Positions 18,017-25,611 of a stretch of DNA of 64,000 nt are shown piece by piece. The notes under the pieces were generated by a model. That model ran no database searches and was not told the origin of the DNA. It worked only from the letters and a program-made list of their open reading frames with translations. Source of the DNA: JAGVPT01 sp963717445 (GTDB lineage: Bacteria; Bacteroidota; Ignavibacteria; UBA10030; UBA8401). The stretch is taken from NCBI GenBank assembly GCA_963717445.1, contig OY970334.1, forward strand, positions 1,426,001 to 1,490,000, read 5' to 3'. The position numbers and the translations under genes are program-made. Positions within the stretch are counted from its first letter, which is position 1, and the number at the start of each line of letters is the position of its first letter.

Positions 18017-18069
18017 AAAAACCGCTTGCAATTATCGGCTCCATTATTTAGATTGCAAGCGGTTTTTTT
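18017..18069 (+). terminator. Rho-independent terminator after the FecR gene
   Basis: A perfect 16-base stem (18017-18032 pairing with 18052-18067) with a 19-base loop runs into a T tract at 18063-18069. It separates the FecR transcript from the barrel/cyclase genes, which must then have their own promoter or depend on readthrough. Confidence 0.85.
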
Positions 18070-18107
18070 ATCCACGCCATCAATCGTTCACTTTTGCCCG
18101 GTCTGCA

Positions 18108-18941
18108 ATGGACTTTCTCTGTGGGAAGTTACCCCCAAAAATATTTGTGCGACTCTTCGCAGCCGTGACCATCCTCACTCCGTTCATGGCACAATCCCAG
18201 ATCAACACGTACATCCGAGCAATACACACAGGCGAAGCAAGGGAAGGAACGCCCCTTCGCGTCTCAGTGGAATTAGCAAAATCAACGGACCTTGCTCGTG
18301 TTGTGTTGTACTACCGACAATACGGCCAGTCGGAATTTCGTATTCTTGAAATGCCGATCATAGGCGATACGGCGTCGGTAACGATTTCAGAGGACGAGGT
18401 GACGCCCCCGTTCTTAGAGGCATACGTGCTGGCGCAAACCTCGGGGGGCGCCACTGAGACTTATCCGTTTGAAAATCCGCAGGCCACACCAACGCGAATT
18501 CCGGTAGCGATGAAATCGGCGAAAGATCAGGAAGTTTTAATCCTAAGTCCTGATAAATCCGAGCATCTTCTTCCCGCCGATATTTATATTTCCATTTCCT
18601 TTGTCTATGCCAGCAATCAAATAGACAGAACAAGAACGAGAATATTTGTCGACAATACCGATCTTTCATCGATGGCTGTTTCGGTCGGTGATTTAACGAT
18701 CGTATCACCCGACGCGCTGCCAAAAAATCTTTCAACCGGTACTCACACGCTGCGGGTCAACGTCTACGATTCAACGGGAACGCTGTACCATTCGATAGAA
18801 CGTACATTTGTCGTCATAACGAACGGGCAAGCAGAGGAGGCAGAAGAAGTACAGTATTTGGGAAATGCTCAAGCAGAGGGGCGCAACGAAGATATCCAGG
18901 GAAACGTCACACCATACAGAACGTCTCACGACAAATGCTAA
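18108..18941 (+). CDS. N-terminal part of a frameshifted outer-membrane protein (FecR-C-like domain)
   Basis: 277 residues as read. A signal peptide (about 11-31, ending A-Q-S-Q) precedes a beta domain (35-135) with the same T-Y-P-x-x-x-P-Q-A-x-P ending as the C-terminus of the FecR protein. An Ig-like segment (140-240) and an acidic linker follow. After residue ~270 the frame runs out. Removing one C of the CC at 18912-18913 joins it smoothly to the following barrel reading frame, giving a single protein of about 802 residues. The start ATG has no strong ribosome-binding site, so the start is uncertain. Confidence 0.65.
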   Translation: MDFLCGKLPPKIFVRLFAAVTILTPFMAQSQINTYIRAIHTGEAREGTPLRVSVELAKSTDLARVVLYYRQYGQSEFRILEMPIIGDTASVTISEDEVTPPFLEAYVLAQTSGGATETYPFENPQATPTRIPVAMKSAKDQEVLILSPDKSEHLLPADIYISISFVYASNQIDRTRTRIFVDNTDLSSMAVSVGDLTIVSPDALPKNLSTGTHTLRVNVYDSTGTLYHSIERTFVVITNGQAEEAEEVQYLGNAQAEGRNEDIQGNVTPYRTSHDKC

Positions 18942-20517
18942 TGCATCGTACGGTATTTTGAAATCGACCGGTAATCTTTATCTCACGTCGGAAGAGGAAC
19001 CCTACCGACAGCCTCAAGATCGTTACTTCCTTGGACTTGATGCGAAGTATGCGCATGTGGGGATTGGCGATGCGTACCCTCGATTCGCCCCGTCGGGAGT
19101 GATGGACGGCAAGCGCCTCCGTGGAGTTTCCGCGGGATTGGACCTCGGTGCATTCAATTTGGATTACGCAAGCGGTGAAGATATACGAAGAATCGATGTC
19201 GATTCGAACCAACAAGTATATACGCCAACGCTGAAACGGAACCTCACAGCAATTCGGCCCAGCTTCGGCAGCGGAGAGAATTTTCAACTCGGCTTCACGT
19301 ATTTGAAATCAAAGGACGATTACAGCGCTACCGATACCCTGGTCAAACCGGAGGAGAATGTCGTGGTTGGAAGCGATTTGCTCGTTGCACTCGACAACCA
19401 CCGTATCCAGTTGACAGGACAAACGTCGTACAGCTTGAACAACACCGACATATCAGCACCTGAGTGGACCAACCAAGATATCGATTCCTCACAATTGGAC
19501 AGCAGCACCAGAACTCTCTTGAAGAAATACGGCACAAAGTACCTTGCAAAGTTCATAACACTCAATCAAAATCTTGTACCGCTTCCCCCGGGTTTAACGG
19601 CGTTAGTCTATGAGACAGGCCTTGCGCTCAATTATTTCGGAAACTATCTGAAGGGAACGTACATTTATCACGGCGCTGATTATACCTCGGAAGGAACCTC
19701 GGCGCTACGGAAGGATATCAAAGGCTTTAACGTTTTTGACAGGATACGGTTAGTCGGCAACAGTGTCTTCCTGACCGGCAGTTACGAACGGCTGCAAAAC
19801 AACACCGCAGGACGCGATAGTCTACGATTATTGTCCGACAGCAGTCTCATCGCGCTCACAACGACGTACCAGACAATCAACGCTTCGGTTTCGTATTACC
19901 CTACTTCGGATATGCCAAACTTAACTCTTGGTTACGGCAACAATAGTGAGAGCAACCCGATCGATCCGGCCGATACAAACGCCACCGATGCGGCGCAGGC
20001 TATCAACGACAATACGAATCGATTTTTCGTACAGTCAACGTACGACTTTTCCTCAAACTGGGGAAAACACAACGCTACACTGAGCCTCGATCTCTCAAAC
20101 AAAACCGACAACACCGCTAATAAACAAAACGTCAAAGGCTTCAATGCGTTTCTTTTAGTGAACACCGTTCACACCTTTCCGCTTGAGTCCTCGATCGGGT
20201 ATACGATGAGCTTGAACACGATACCGAAGGCTACCGTTGATTCAACCGGGGGAGTTTTTAAAACGGCGATCTCGTCGACATCTTTGAACTATTCGACGAT
20301 TTCGCTCAATGGCCGGTACAAAATCTATAAGGACTTATTGAAGCTGTCCGCGACGTATGCGCCGACGTTTGGAGATTTTCAGCGCACGTTGCTGGAGGTT
20401 GGATTGTTGTACGCCATCGCGAACAATCAAACCGCATCGTTTCAGTATCAATATATCGTCAACTCCGGCACGGAGAACGATTCGTACGTCAGCCTGATCT
20501 ACCATATCAACTTCTAA
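18865..20517 (+). CDS. C-terminal part of the frameshifted outer-membrane protein (beta-barrel-like)
   Basis: The reading frame from about 18914 encodes ~535 residues of alternating hydrophobic/polar strands rich in Tyr, Asn, Thr and Ser. It ends Q-Y-Q-Y-I-V-N-S...S-L-I-Y-H-I-N-F, with the terminal Phe typical of outer-membrane barrels. It starts R-L-T-T-N-A-N-A-S-Y-G, as a barrel would enter its first strand. The ATG at 18865 lies inside the upstream frame and its first ~17 residues are probably not native. This is most likely the membrane half of one protein with the preceding ORF. The cyclase gene begins 6 bases after its stop, so they are co-transcribed. Confidence 0.7.
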   Translation: MLKQRGATKISRETSHHTERLTTNANASYGILKSTGNLYLTSEEEPYRQPQDRYFLGLDAKYAHVGIGDAYPRFAPSGVMDGKRLRGVSAGLDLGAFNLDYASGEDIRRIDVDSNQQVYTPTLKRNLTAIRPSFGSGENFQLGFTYLKSKDDYSATDTLVKPEENVVVGSDLLVALDNHRIQLTGQTSYSLNNTDISAPEWTNQDIDSSQLDSSTRTLLKKYGTKYLAKFITLNQNLVPLPPGLTALVYETGLALNYFGNYLKGTYIYHGADYTSEGTSALRKDIKGFNVFDRIRLVGNSVFLTGSYERLQNNTAGRDSLRLLSDSSLIALTTTYQTINASVSYYPTSDMPNLTLGYGNNSESNPIDPADTNATDAAQAINDNTNRFFVQSTYDFSSNWGKHNATLSLDLSNKTDNTANKQNVKGFNAFLLVNTVHTFPLESSIGYTMSLNTIPKATVDSTGGVFKTAISSTSLNYSTISLNGRYKIYKDLLKLSATYAPTFGDFQRTLLEVGLLYAIANNQTASFQYQYIVNSGTENDSYVSLIYHINF

Positions 20518-20523
20518 CATTCT

Positions 20524-22728
20524 ATGTCCAGGCCACTCTTCAAACGATTGATGCCGTGGCTCATTCGTGTTTCCCTCAGCGTCGGTATCGCGTTGTTGGT
20601 GATCGTTTTCGTGCAGGATGCGGTATTCCAGTTCCATTTTTTCGACAGGCTGAAGCTTTCCTTTATCGATAAATCGTTCGCAAAACGCGGGCCGCTCCCG
20701 TTTTCACAAGATTCACTCGATGTCGTTATCGTGACAGTTTCGGAAAATTCCGATGCAACATTGCCGGAACATTTTCCATTTCCCCGAAGTTATTACGCCC
20801 GCGCAATCCGTAACCTCAATAGAGCCGGTGTCCGTGCAATCGGAATCGACTTCTCCTTTGAAGACTCTGACGCACACGGCCCGCAGAACGACATCGAACT
20901 CCGCGATGCGATCGAGAAATACCGCAACGTTGTTGTCGCCGGCAAAACCGAAATCCGGGACGAAAATGCCATCATCACGCGCAAGAACGAGAACTATCAC
21001 AGTATTTTTTATTCCGCAGACAGTTCCGTCGGCGTTGTCTACGTTCCAAACGACGAGGATGGAATATACCGCCGATACAAAGCGCTCGCAAAAAACCCGG
21101 CGGAAGATGTATACCTCCCGACGTTTGCTTTCGCTTTGATGAATAAATATTTGGGCCTCCCATCCACCGCGGTCTGCAAAGATGAGGGGAACGACTTTGT
21201 CCTCGGAGACCGGCGAATTCCAAAGTATGACGATGTATCGATCCTGATAAACTATCACGGGCTTGCCGGCAAGACATTTAAACAGGTCGACATCGCCGAT
21301 ATTCTCGACGATAAAACCTTCACCACGAACGAAGAGGCAAAGCTCCATACAGAGATCAACACTTTCGACGACCCGGACATCGGACTGCTCCAATCCGGCG
21401 TCTTCAAAAACAAAATTGTGTTGATCGGCCCGATGTTCCCCGAATCGAAGGACATTTTTCCCGTCTCTATCTCCGACCCCGACAATCCCGACAACAATTT
21501 GATGTATGGCGTTGAAATCCACGCCAACGCACTGCAAACGCTGATCCATCAAAATTTCATCGTGCGGCCTGCCTTGTGGCTTGAACTGTTGTACACGCTG
21601 GCGTTCTCTCTTCTTAGTTTTCTCGTTGTGTCTGCGCTGAAACAAATCAAATCGAAGGTCGAATTCATTTTCGAAATCATCGCCCTGCTGTTTATTGGCG
21701 GCGAGGTGTACTCTATTATCGCCCTTGCAAATTACGCATTTGCCGGTCACGATATGCTCATCCCCGTCGTTCCTCCAATCGCCGCCGTCTTTGCAAACTA
21801 CGTCGGCAGCGCCGTGTACCAATATTTGACGGAAAGAAAACAGAAGGTGATGATCAAGGGCATGTTCAGTCAATACCTGAATCCTCATGTGGTCAACGAG
21901 TTGATTGCCCATCCGGAAAAGCTGAAGCTCGGCGGCGAGCGGAAGGAGCTCAGCGTCCTCTTCAGCGACATCGCCGGCTTTACAACGTTTTCCGAAAAAC
22001 TGCCGCCGGAAGAGCTTGTCCTGGTCTTGAACGAATACCTGAGTGCGATGACGGAAATTGTTTTCAGAAACGACGGCACACTCGATAAATATGAAGGGGA
22101 CGCCGTGATGGCATTCTGGGGCGCTCCGGTCGAACTCGATAACAACGCCCTCCATGCCTGCAACGCAGCGCTTGAGATGCAGGAAAAGCTGGTCGAAATC
22201 AGAGAGAAGTGGAAAGCAGAGGGGAAACCGAACGTTTACGTTCGCATAGGACTGAATACGGGAGAGATGGTCGTCGGCAACATGGGGGGTGTGGGAAAAT
22301 TCGATTACACCGTCATCGGAGACAGTGTGAACCTGGGGTCAAGGCTCGAAGGAGCGAACAAACAGTACGGAACGTTCATCATGGCAAGCGAGCGAACGCA
22401 GGAATTGGTGAAAGACTCTTTCGTGTTCCGCGAGCTTGACCTGCTGATCGTAAAAGGAAAAACAACGCCGATCAAAGTTTTTGAACTTCTTGGGAGGAAG
22501 AATGACAGCGTTCCAAAGAAAAAGATTCTGGCAATCGAACAATATCTCAGAGGGCTTGACCTATACCGGCAGAAAAATTTTGAGCAAGCAATTCAAAAAT
22601 TCAACGAAGCTCTCGCCATCGATCCTACCGATACACCTTCATCCCTGTACATCGAACGTTCTCAGCTTTATCTTACCACCCCACCGCCGGATGACTGGAA
22701 CGGCGTTTTCGTCCTGAAAACAAAGTAA
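20524..22728 (+). CDS. CHASE2-domain class III adenylate cyclase with a C-terminal TPR-like tail
   Basis: 734 residues. A signal-anchor helix (13-31) leads into a CHASE2 extracytoplasmic sensor (about 45-345, with R-A-I-G-I-D-F and K-I-V-L-I-G blocks). Three membrane helices (352-372, 380-405, 410-432) follow, then a class III cyclase domain (472-655) and a degenerate TPR pair (665-715). Metal ligands Asp482 (F-S-D-I-A-G-F-T) and Asp526 (E-G-D-A-V) are present, with Lys522, Asn603 and Arg607 for base and transition state. Thr596 occupies the position that is Asp in many adenylate cyclases, as in class IIIb enzymes, so cAMP synthesis is predicted. It is coupled to the barrel gene (6-base gap). 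Confidence 0.9.
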   Translation: MSRPLFKRLMPWLIRVSLSVGIALLVIVFVQDAVFQFHFFDRLKLSFIDKSFAKRGPLPFSQDSLDVVIVTVSENSDATLPEHFPFPRSYYARAIRNLNRAGVRAIGIDFSFEDSDAHGPQNDIELRDAIEKYRNVVVAGKTEIRDENAIITRKNENYHSIFYSADSSVGVVYVPNDEDGIYRRYKALAKNPAEDVYLPTFAFALMNKYLGLPSTAVCKDEGNDFVLGDRRIPKYDDVSILINYHGLAGKTFKQVDIADILDDKTFTTNEEAKLHTEINTFDDPDIGLLQSGVFKNKIVLIGPMFPESKDIFPVSISDPDNPDNNLMYGVEIHANALQTLIHQNFIVRPALWLELLYTLAFSLLSFLVVSALKQIKSKVEFIFEIIALLFIGGEVYSIIALANYAFAGHDMLIPVVPPIAAVFANYVGSAVYQYLTERKQKVMIKGMFSQYLNPHVVNELIAHPEKLKLGGERKELSVLFSDIAGFTTFSEKLPPEELVLVLNEYLSAMTEIVFRNDGTLDKYEGDAVMAFWGAPVELDNNALHACNAALEMQEKLVEIREKWKAEGKPNVYVRIGLNTGEMVVGNMGGVGKFDYTVIGDSVNLGSRLEGANKQYGTFIMASERTQELVKDSFVFRELDLLIVKGKTTPIKVFELLGRKNDSVPKKKILAIEQYLRGLDLYRQKNFEQAIQKFNEALAIDPTDTPSSLYIERSQLYLTTPPPDDWNGVFVLKTK

Positions 22729-22758
22729 CCCTCCCCGAGTTGCAATGGTTTCTACCGA

Positions 22759-23340
22759 TTATTCCTCTTTCATCAACGACTTCGCAAAAGCCGTTTGTGC
22801 GTCTACCGCCGACGAAAATAAAAGCGACTCGCTATTTTGACGCAGCTCAAGCTCGTAGATTTTCGATTTCGTGCGAAATACCGCGACACGCCTAAGGAGT
22901 GAATTCTCGGAATACACATAAACACAGAATTCATTTCCTTCTCCGGCGGCTGATGGAAGGCGCAGTACTCTTCGTTCGCTATCGTCGGTTCCGAGCTTCG
23001 TTTGCATCGAAATATTACCCAGCACACAAATATCTTCTCCCGCCAACATGCCTTTGGTTGAATCCACTGGTTTCAGTTCTTTGAGAATCATTGCAGCATC
23101 GCCGTCATTTTTCGTTAGAAAAATTCCCGGGAGCAAAGATTTCGCTGAATCCGATTCGATGCTCCATCCGGCAGGAACGAAGAGCTTCTCGGCGTGGTAC
23201 CTATGTTGAGGGGCCGGGTGTATTGCGGTTGTTTCATGTGTGGAAGAGCAGGAAATAGATAGGAAAAAAGAAAGGATGAAAACGACAAGGGGAACGAACC
23301 GCTTGAGACTGCCGGCAACGGTTCGTATCGCTTCGCTCAC
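22759..23340 (-). CDS. Putative lipoprotein of unknown function
   Basis: 193 residues with a GTG start at 23338-23340 that overlaps the stop of the PorV-like gene (GTGA). The hydrophobic segment 15-28 ends in a lipobox L-S-I-S-C, so the mature protein is a lipid-anchored domain of about 160 residues. No conserved family was recognised; the beta-rich sequence contains G-W-S-I-E-S near the start. Tight coupling to the upstream PorV-like gene suggests it acts with it at the outer membrane. Confidence 0.65.
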   Translation of the reverse strand: MSEAIRTVAGSLKRFVPLVVFILSFFLSISCSSTHETTAIHPAPQHRYHAEKLFVPAGWSIESDSAKSLLPGIFLTKNDGDAAMILKELKPVDSTKGMLAGEDICVLGNISMQTKLGTDDSERRVLRLPSAAGEGNEFCVYVYSENSLLRRVAVFRTKSKIYELELRQNSESLLFSSAVDAQTAFAKSLMKEE

Positions 23341-24434
23341 TCGGCCCCTCGCTTGTATTTATCTTCTTGAATGATCAATCGGAGAGAGATGCGGTGTGAA
23401 TTCCCGAGCTGGTCCTCGCCATTGAATTTCGCGAACGCGTAATCGATGTCAAGTTTGCGAAGGTGAACGCCGGCTCCGAGCGTCAGGTTTCCCGTGTTGT
23501 CGTAGCCGACGCGAAGAGCGACGGCTTTTTTATAGTCGAATTCCACGCCGCCGTGCGGGTCGAAGCTGACGGGTCCAAGATACGCAGGGGCTGAAAACTG
23601 TCTCCCTTCAAACATGATATCGGTATCGATCGATGGGCCGAGGCGTCCGCCGAAGATTTCAAAAAGATACGCTCCTCCGACTTTGAGAGTCGGAGAAATA
23701 AGCTCGTTTGTCCCGGTACTCCACGCTACCAGCGTCGTCGTAACATCCTGAACGTTTACTCCGAGCGAGAAATTTCTTGTCGGCTGGTAGATTCCTCCAA
23801 GGTCAAACCCGATTCCCGTCGCGTGGTAATCTCCTAAATCGCGGTAGATAAGTTTGAGATTCGCTCCATAGAAAAGATCTTCAGAATACTGCTTTGCATA
23901 CGAAAAATAGATTGCCCAATCGGCAGAGTTAAAGTATGTAATCTGAGAATAATCGGGGCGACCGTCCAGATCATTGAAGACTCCGTCCCCGTTGGTATCT
24001 AATGCGCGCGTATCCGGGATGCCGTCGATACCGAGTCGAATGACGCTGATGCCGAATGCCGCTGCATTGTAGTTCACAACCGGCCGGATAGTGCCATCTT
24101 GGTCGGCAACAGTTGTATTCGTAGTATCATTCGCTCCATACGGAAAAGCTACGGCGGCGTAATCGTAGTTTTCAAGACTGCCGAATTGTTCGTCGTGCAT
24201 AAGGGCGAATTCCGGGTAATTGATGCGAGCCAGTCCGGCCGGATTCCAATAGCCGGCCGTAACATCGTTTGCAAGCGCCACGTATGCACCCCCGAGGCCG
24301 AGTGCCCGCCCGCCGACGCCGATCGCCATAAACTCGCCGGCATATTTTGCAACGTACGTGTCGCCCGCACTTGCCGATGCCGCGCACACAAACCACGCAA
24401 TGACTGCTGGAGATATTTTCGACCTGAGTTTCAT
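23337..24434 (-). CDS. PorV/UPF0164-family outer-membrane protein
   Basis: 365 residues. A signal peptide (1-23, A-S-A-S-A-G) is followed by the hallmark start of the PorV/PorQ family: A-I-G-V-G-G-R-A-L-G-L-G-G-A-Y-V-A, then G-Y-W-N-P-A-G-L-A. The rest is beta-barrel of FadL/OmpP1 type with repeated G-x-x-L and Y-x-Y strands. In the T9SS, PorV shuttles cargo from the translocon to the attachment complex; many FCB genomes have several paralogues, so this copy may be a variant rather than the core subunit. Five T9SS cargo genes lie in the same window, which fits. Confidence 0.8.
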   Translation of the reverse strand: MKLRSKISPAVIAWFVCAASASAGDTYVAKYAGEFMAIGVGGRALGLGGAYVALANDVTAGYWNPAGLARINYPEFALMHDEQFGSLENYDYAAVAFPYGANDTTNTTVADQDGTIRPVVNYNAAAFGISVIRLGIDGIPDTRALDTNGDGVFNDLDGRPDYSQITYFNSADWAIYFSYAKQYSEDLFYGANLKLIYRDLGDYHATGIGFDLGGIYQPTRNFSLGVNVQDVTTTLVAWSTGTNELISPTLKVGGAYLFEIFGGRLGPSIDTDIMFEGRQFSAPAYLGPVSFDPHGGVEFDYKKAVALRVGYDNTGNLTLGAGVHLRKLDIDYAFAKFNGEDQLGNSHRISLRLIIQEDKYKRGAE

Positions 24435-24442
24435 CGCATCAC

Positions 24443-24492
24443 TTCAGAAATAAAAAAACCGAATCTCTTCTCATGGATGAAATTCGGTTATC
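24443..24492 (-). terminator. Candidate minus-strand terminator upstream of the PorV-like gene
   Basis: On the minus strand an 8-base stem AACCGAAT/ATTCGGTT is followed by a run of seven T. It lies 3' of the sirtuin gene and just before the start of the PorV-like gene, so it would end the sirtuin transcript. Confidence 0.6.
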
Positions 24493-24657
24493 GTTGTTAG
24501 AGAAGAATTAATGTCCCGTATTTCTGGAACACTCGCTGAACTTGGTACGTTTTCACTCTCTAACAATACTCGATCAGTTTCTGTCTCCTTGACCTGAAAT
24601 TTAAGGAAAAAATTTTGAAAGTCAAGGTAAGAAAATACATTGAAGCAAATCGTTTTC

Positions 24658-24692
24658 AAGCTATCCGATTGCTCTAAGCAATCGGATAGCTT
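24658..24692. repeat. Perfect 16-base-stem hairpin between sirtuin and PorV-like genes
   Basis: 24658-24673 pairs perfectly with 24677-24692, with a CTA loop. No T tract follows on either strand, so it is not a standard terminator. Together with the terminator at 24443 it accounts for most of the 349-base gap 24435-24783, which holds no gene. Confidence 0.7.
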
Positions 24693-24783
24693 ACTCGTCG
24701 TGAAAATTCCCGCAACCTACAAACCGTCGGGCGGATCAAGGCGCGCTGAAGCCGGAAAGCCCTCGATAGCCGTCGTGCTGCTT

Positions 24784-25518
24784 TTATCTCTCTCCGTTAG
24801 CCGACAAGAGCTTGTCTGCTAATGCCGGCATCCGTTCGCTCGCTGTTCCTTTCAGAATTTCGAAACCGTTAAGGTGTTCGTATGCCGGGTGAGGGTCGAT
24901 AAAAAATTTCTGTTGCGTTCTTATGAAGAGGGGAAGCAAACCTGCCGCCGGATAGACTTGCGCCGATGTCCCTACGCCAATAAAAATCTCTGCCGTCTTT
25001 ACAAGATCATCGAGATACCCTTGCTTCATATCAACGGCTTCGCCAAACCAGACAACGTCAGGACGAAGCTGGCTTCCGCATTTCGGACATTTATCCCCGA
25101 GCTTGGTAGGAGAAGCGATATGCACTCGATAATCACATGAATACGATGAATCAGGATATGCGGGAATCGAATAATGAAGCTCACACTTTTGGTAGTCGAT
25201 TCGCCCATGAAGATGCCATACATTCTTCGAACCTGAACGCTCAAGGAGGGTGTCGATGTTTTGTGTGATATTGACCACGTCGAACTGAGACCCGAGCCGC
25301 GCGATTGCATCGTGCGCAGGATTTGGCCGGCATTGAAGACTGCGAAGAAAACGCTGTTCATAAAAATCAAGGACAAGGCGTTTATTCCGCTCCCATCCCT
25401 CCGGAGACGCAACATCTTCAATGCGGTGTTGTTCCCATAATCCTCCGGCGTCGCGGAATGTTGGAATGCCGCTTTCTGCAGAAAGTCCCGCGCCGCTGAA
25501 GACAACGATTGTGTTCAT
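24784..25518 (-). CDS. cobB: Sir2-family NAD-dependent protein deacylase
   Basis: 244 residues from ATG 25518; a TTG two codons earlier is the longer alternative. The NAD-binding G-A-G-L-S-A-E-S-G-I-P-T-F-R block, T-Q-N-I-D, the catalytic His in H-L-H-G, and the R-P-D-V-V-W-F-G-E loop are intact. A C-P-K-C pair and an earlier Cys pair could hold structural zinc. The F-Y-E-Q-R segment preserves the Tyr-x-x-Arg pair that marks class III sirtuins such as E. coli CobB, so desuccinylase as well as deacetylase activity is predicted. It is cytoplasmic and regulates metabolic enzymes by removing lysine acyl groups. Confidence 0.92.
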   Translation of the reverse strand: MNTIVVFSGAGLSAESGIPTFRDAGGLWEQHRIEDVASPEGWERNKRLVLDFYEQRFLRSLQCRPNPAHDAIARLGSQFDVVNITQNIDTLLERSGSKNVWHLHGRIDYQKCELHYSIPAYPDSSYSCDYRVHIASPTKLGDKCPKCGSQLRPDVVWFGEAVDMKQGYLDDLVKTAEIFIGVGTSAQVYPAAGLLPLFIRTQQKFFIDPHPAYEHLNGFEILKGTASERMPALADKLLSANGER

Positions 25519-25611
25519 GAACAACGAAGTGATGTTTCTGAAAAATCCAGGGCTAACGTCTCACGCAAAACGCTTCATAGGTTTCTCTCCTTCAGAATAT
25601 TGAACAGGTTA

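Noticed and set aside
20713..22155. 480-codon open frame on the minus strand inside the CHASE2 cyclase gene
   Set aside because: It is the codon-shadow of a strongly coding plus-strand gene. Its sequence is rich in His/Arg/Asp with no recognisable domain or start signal.
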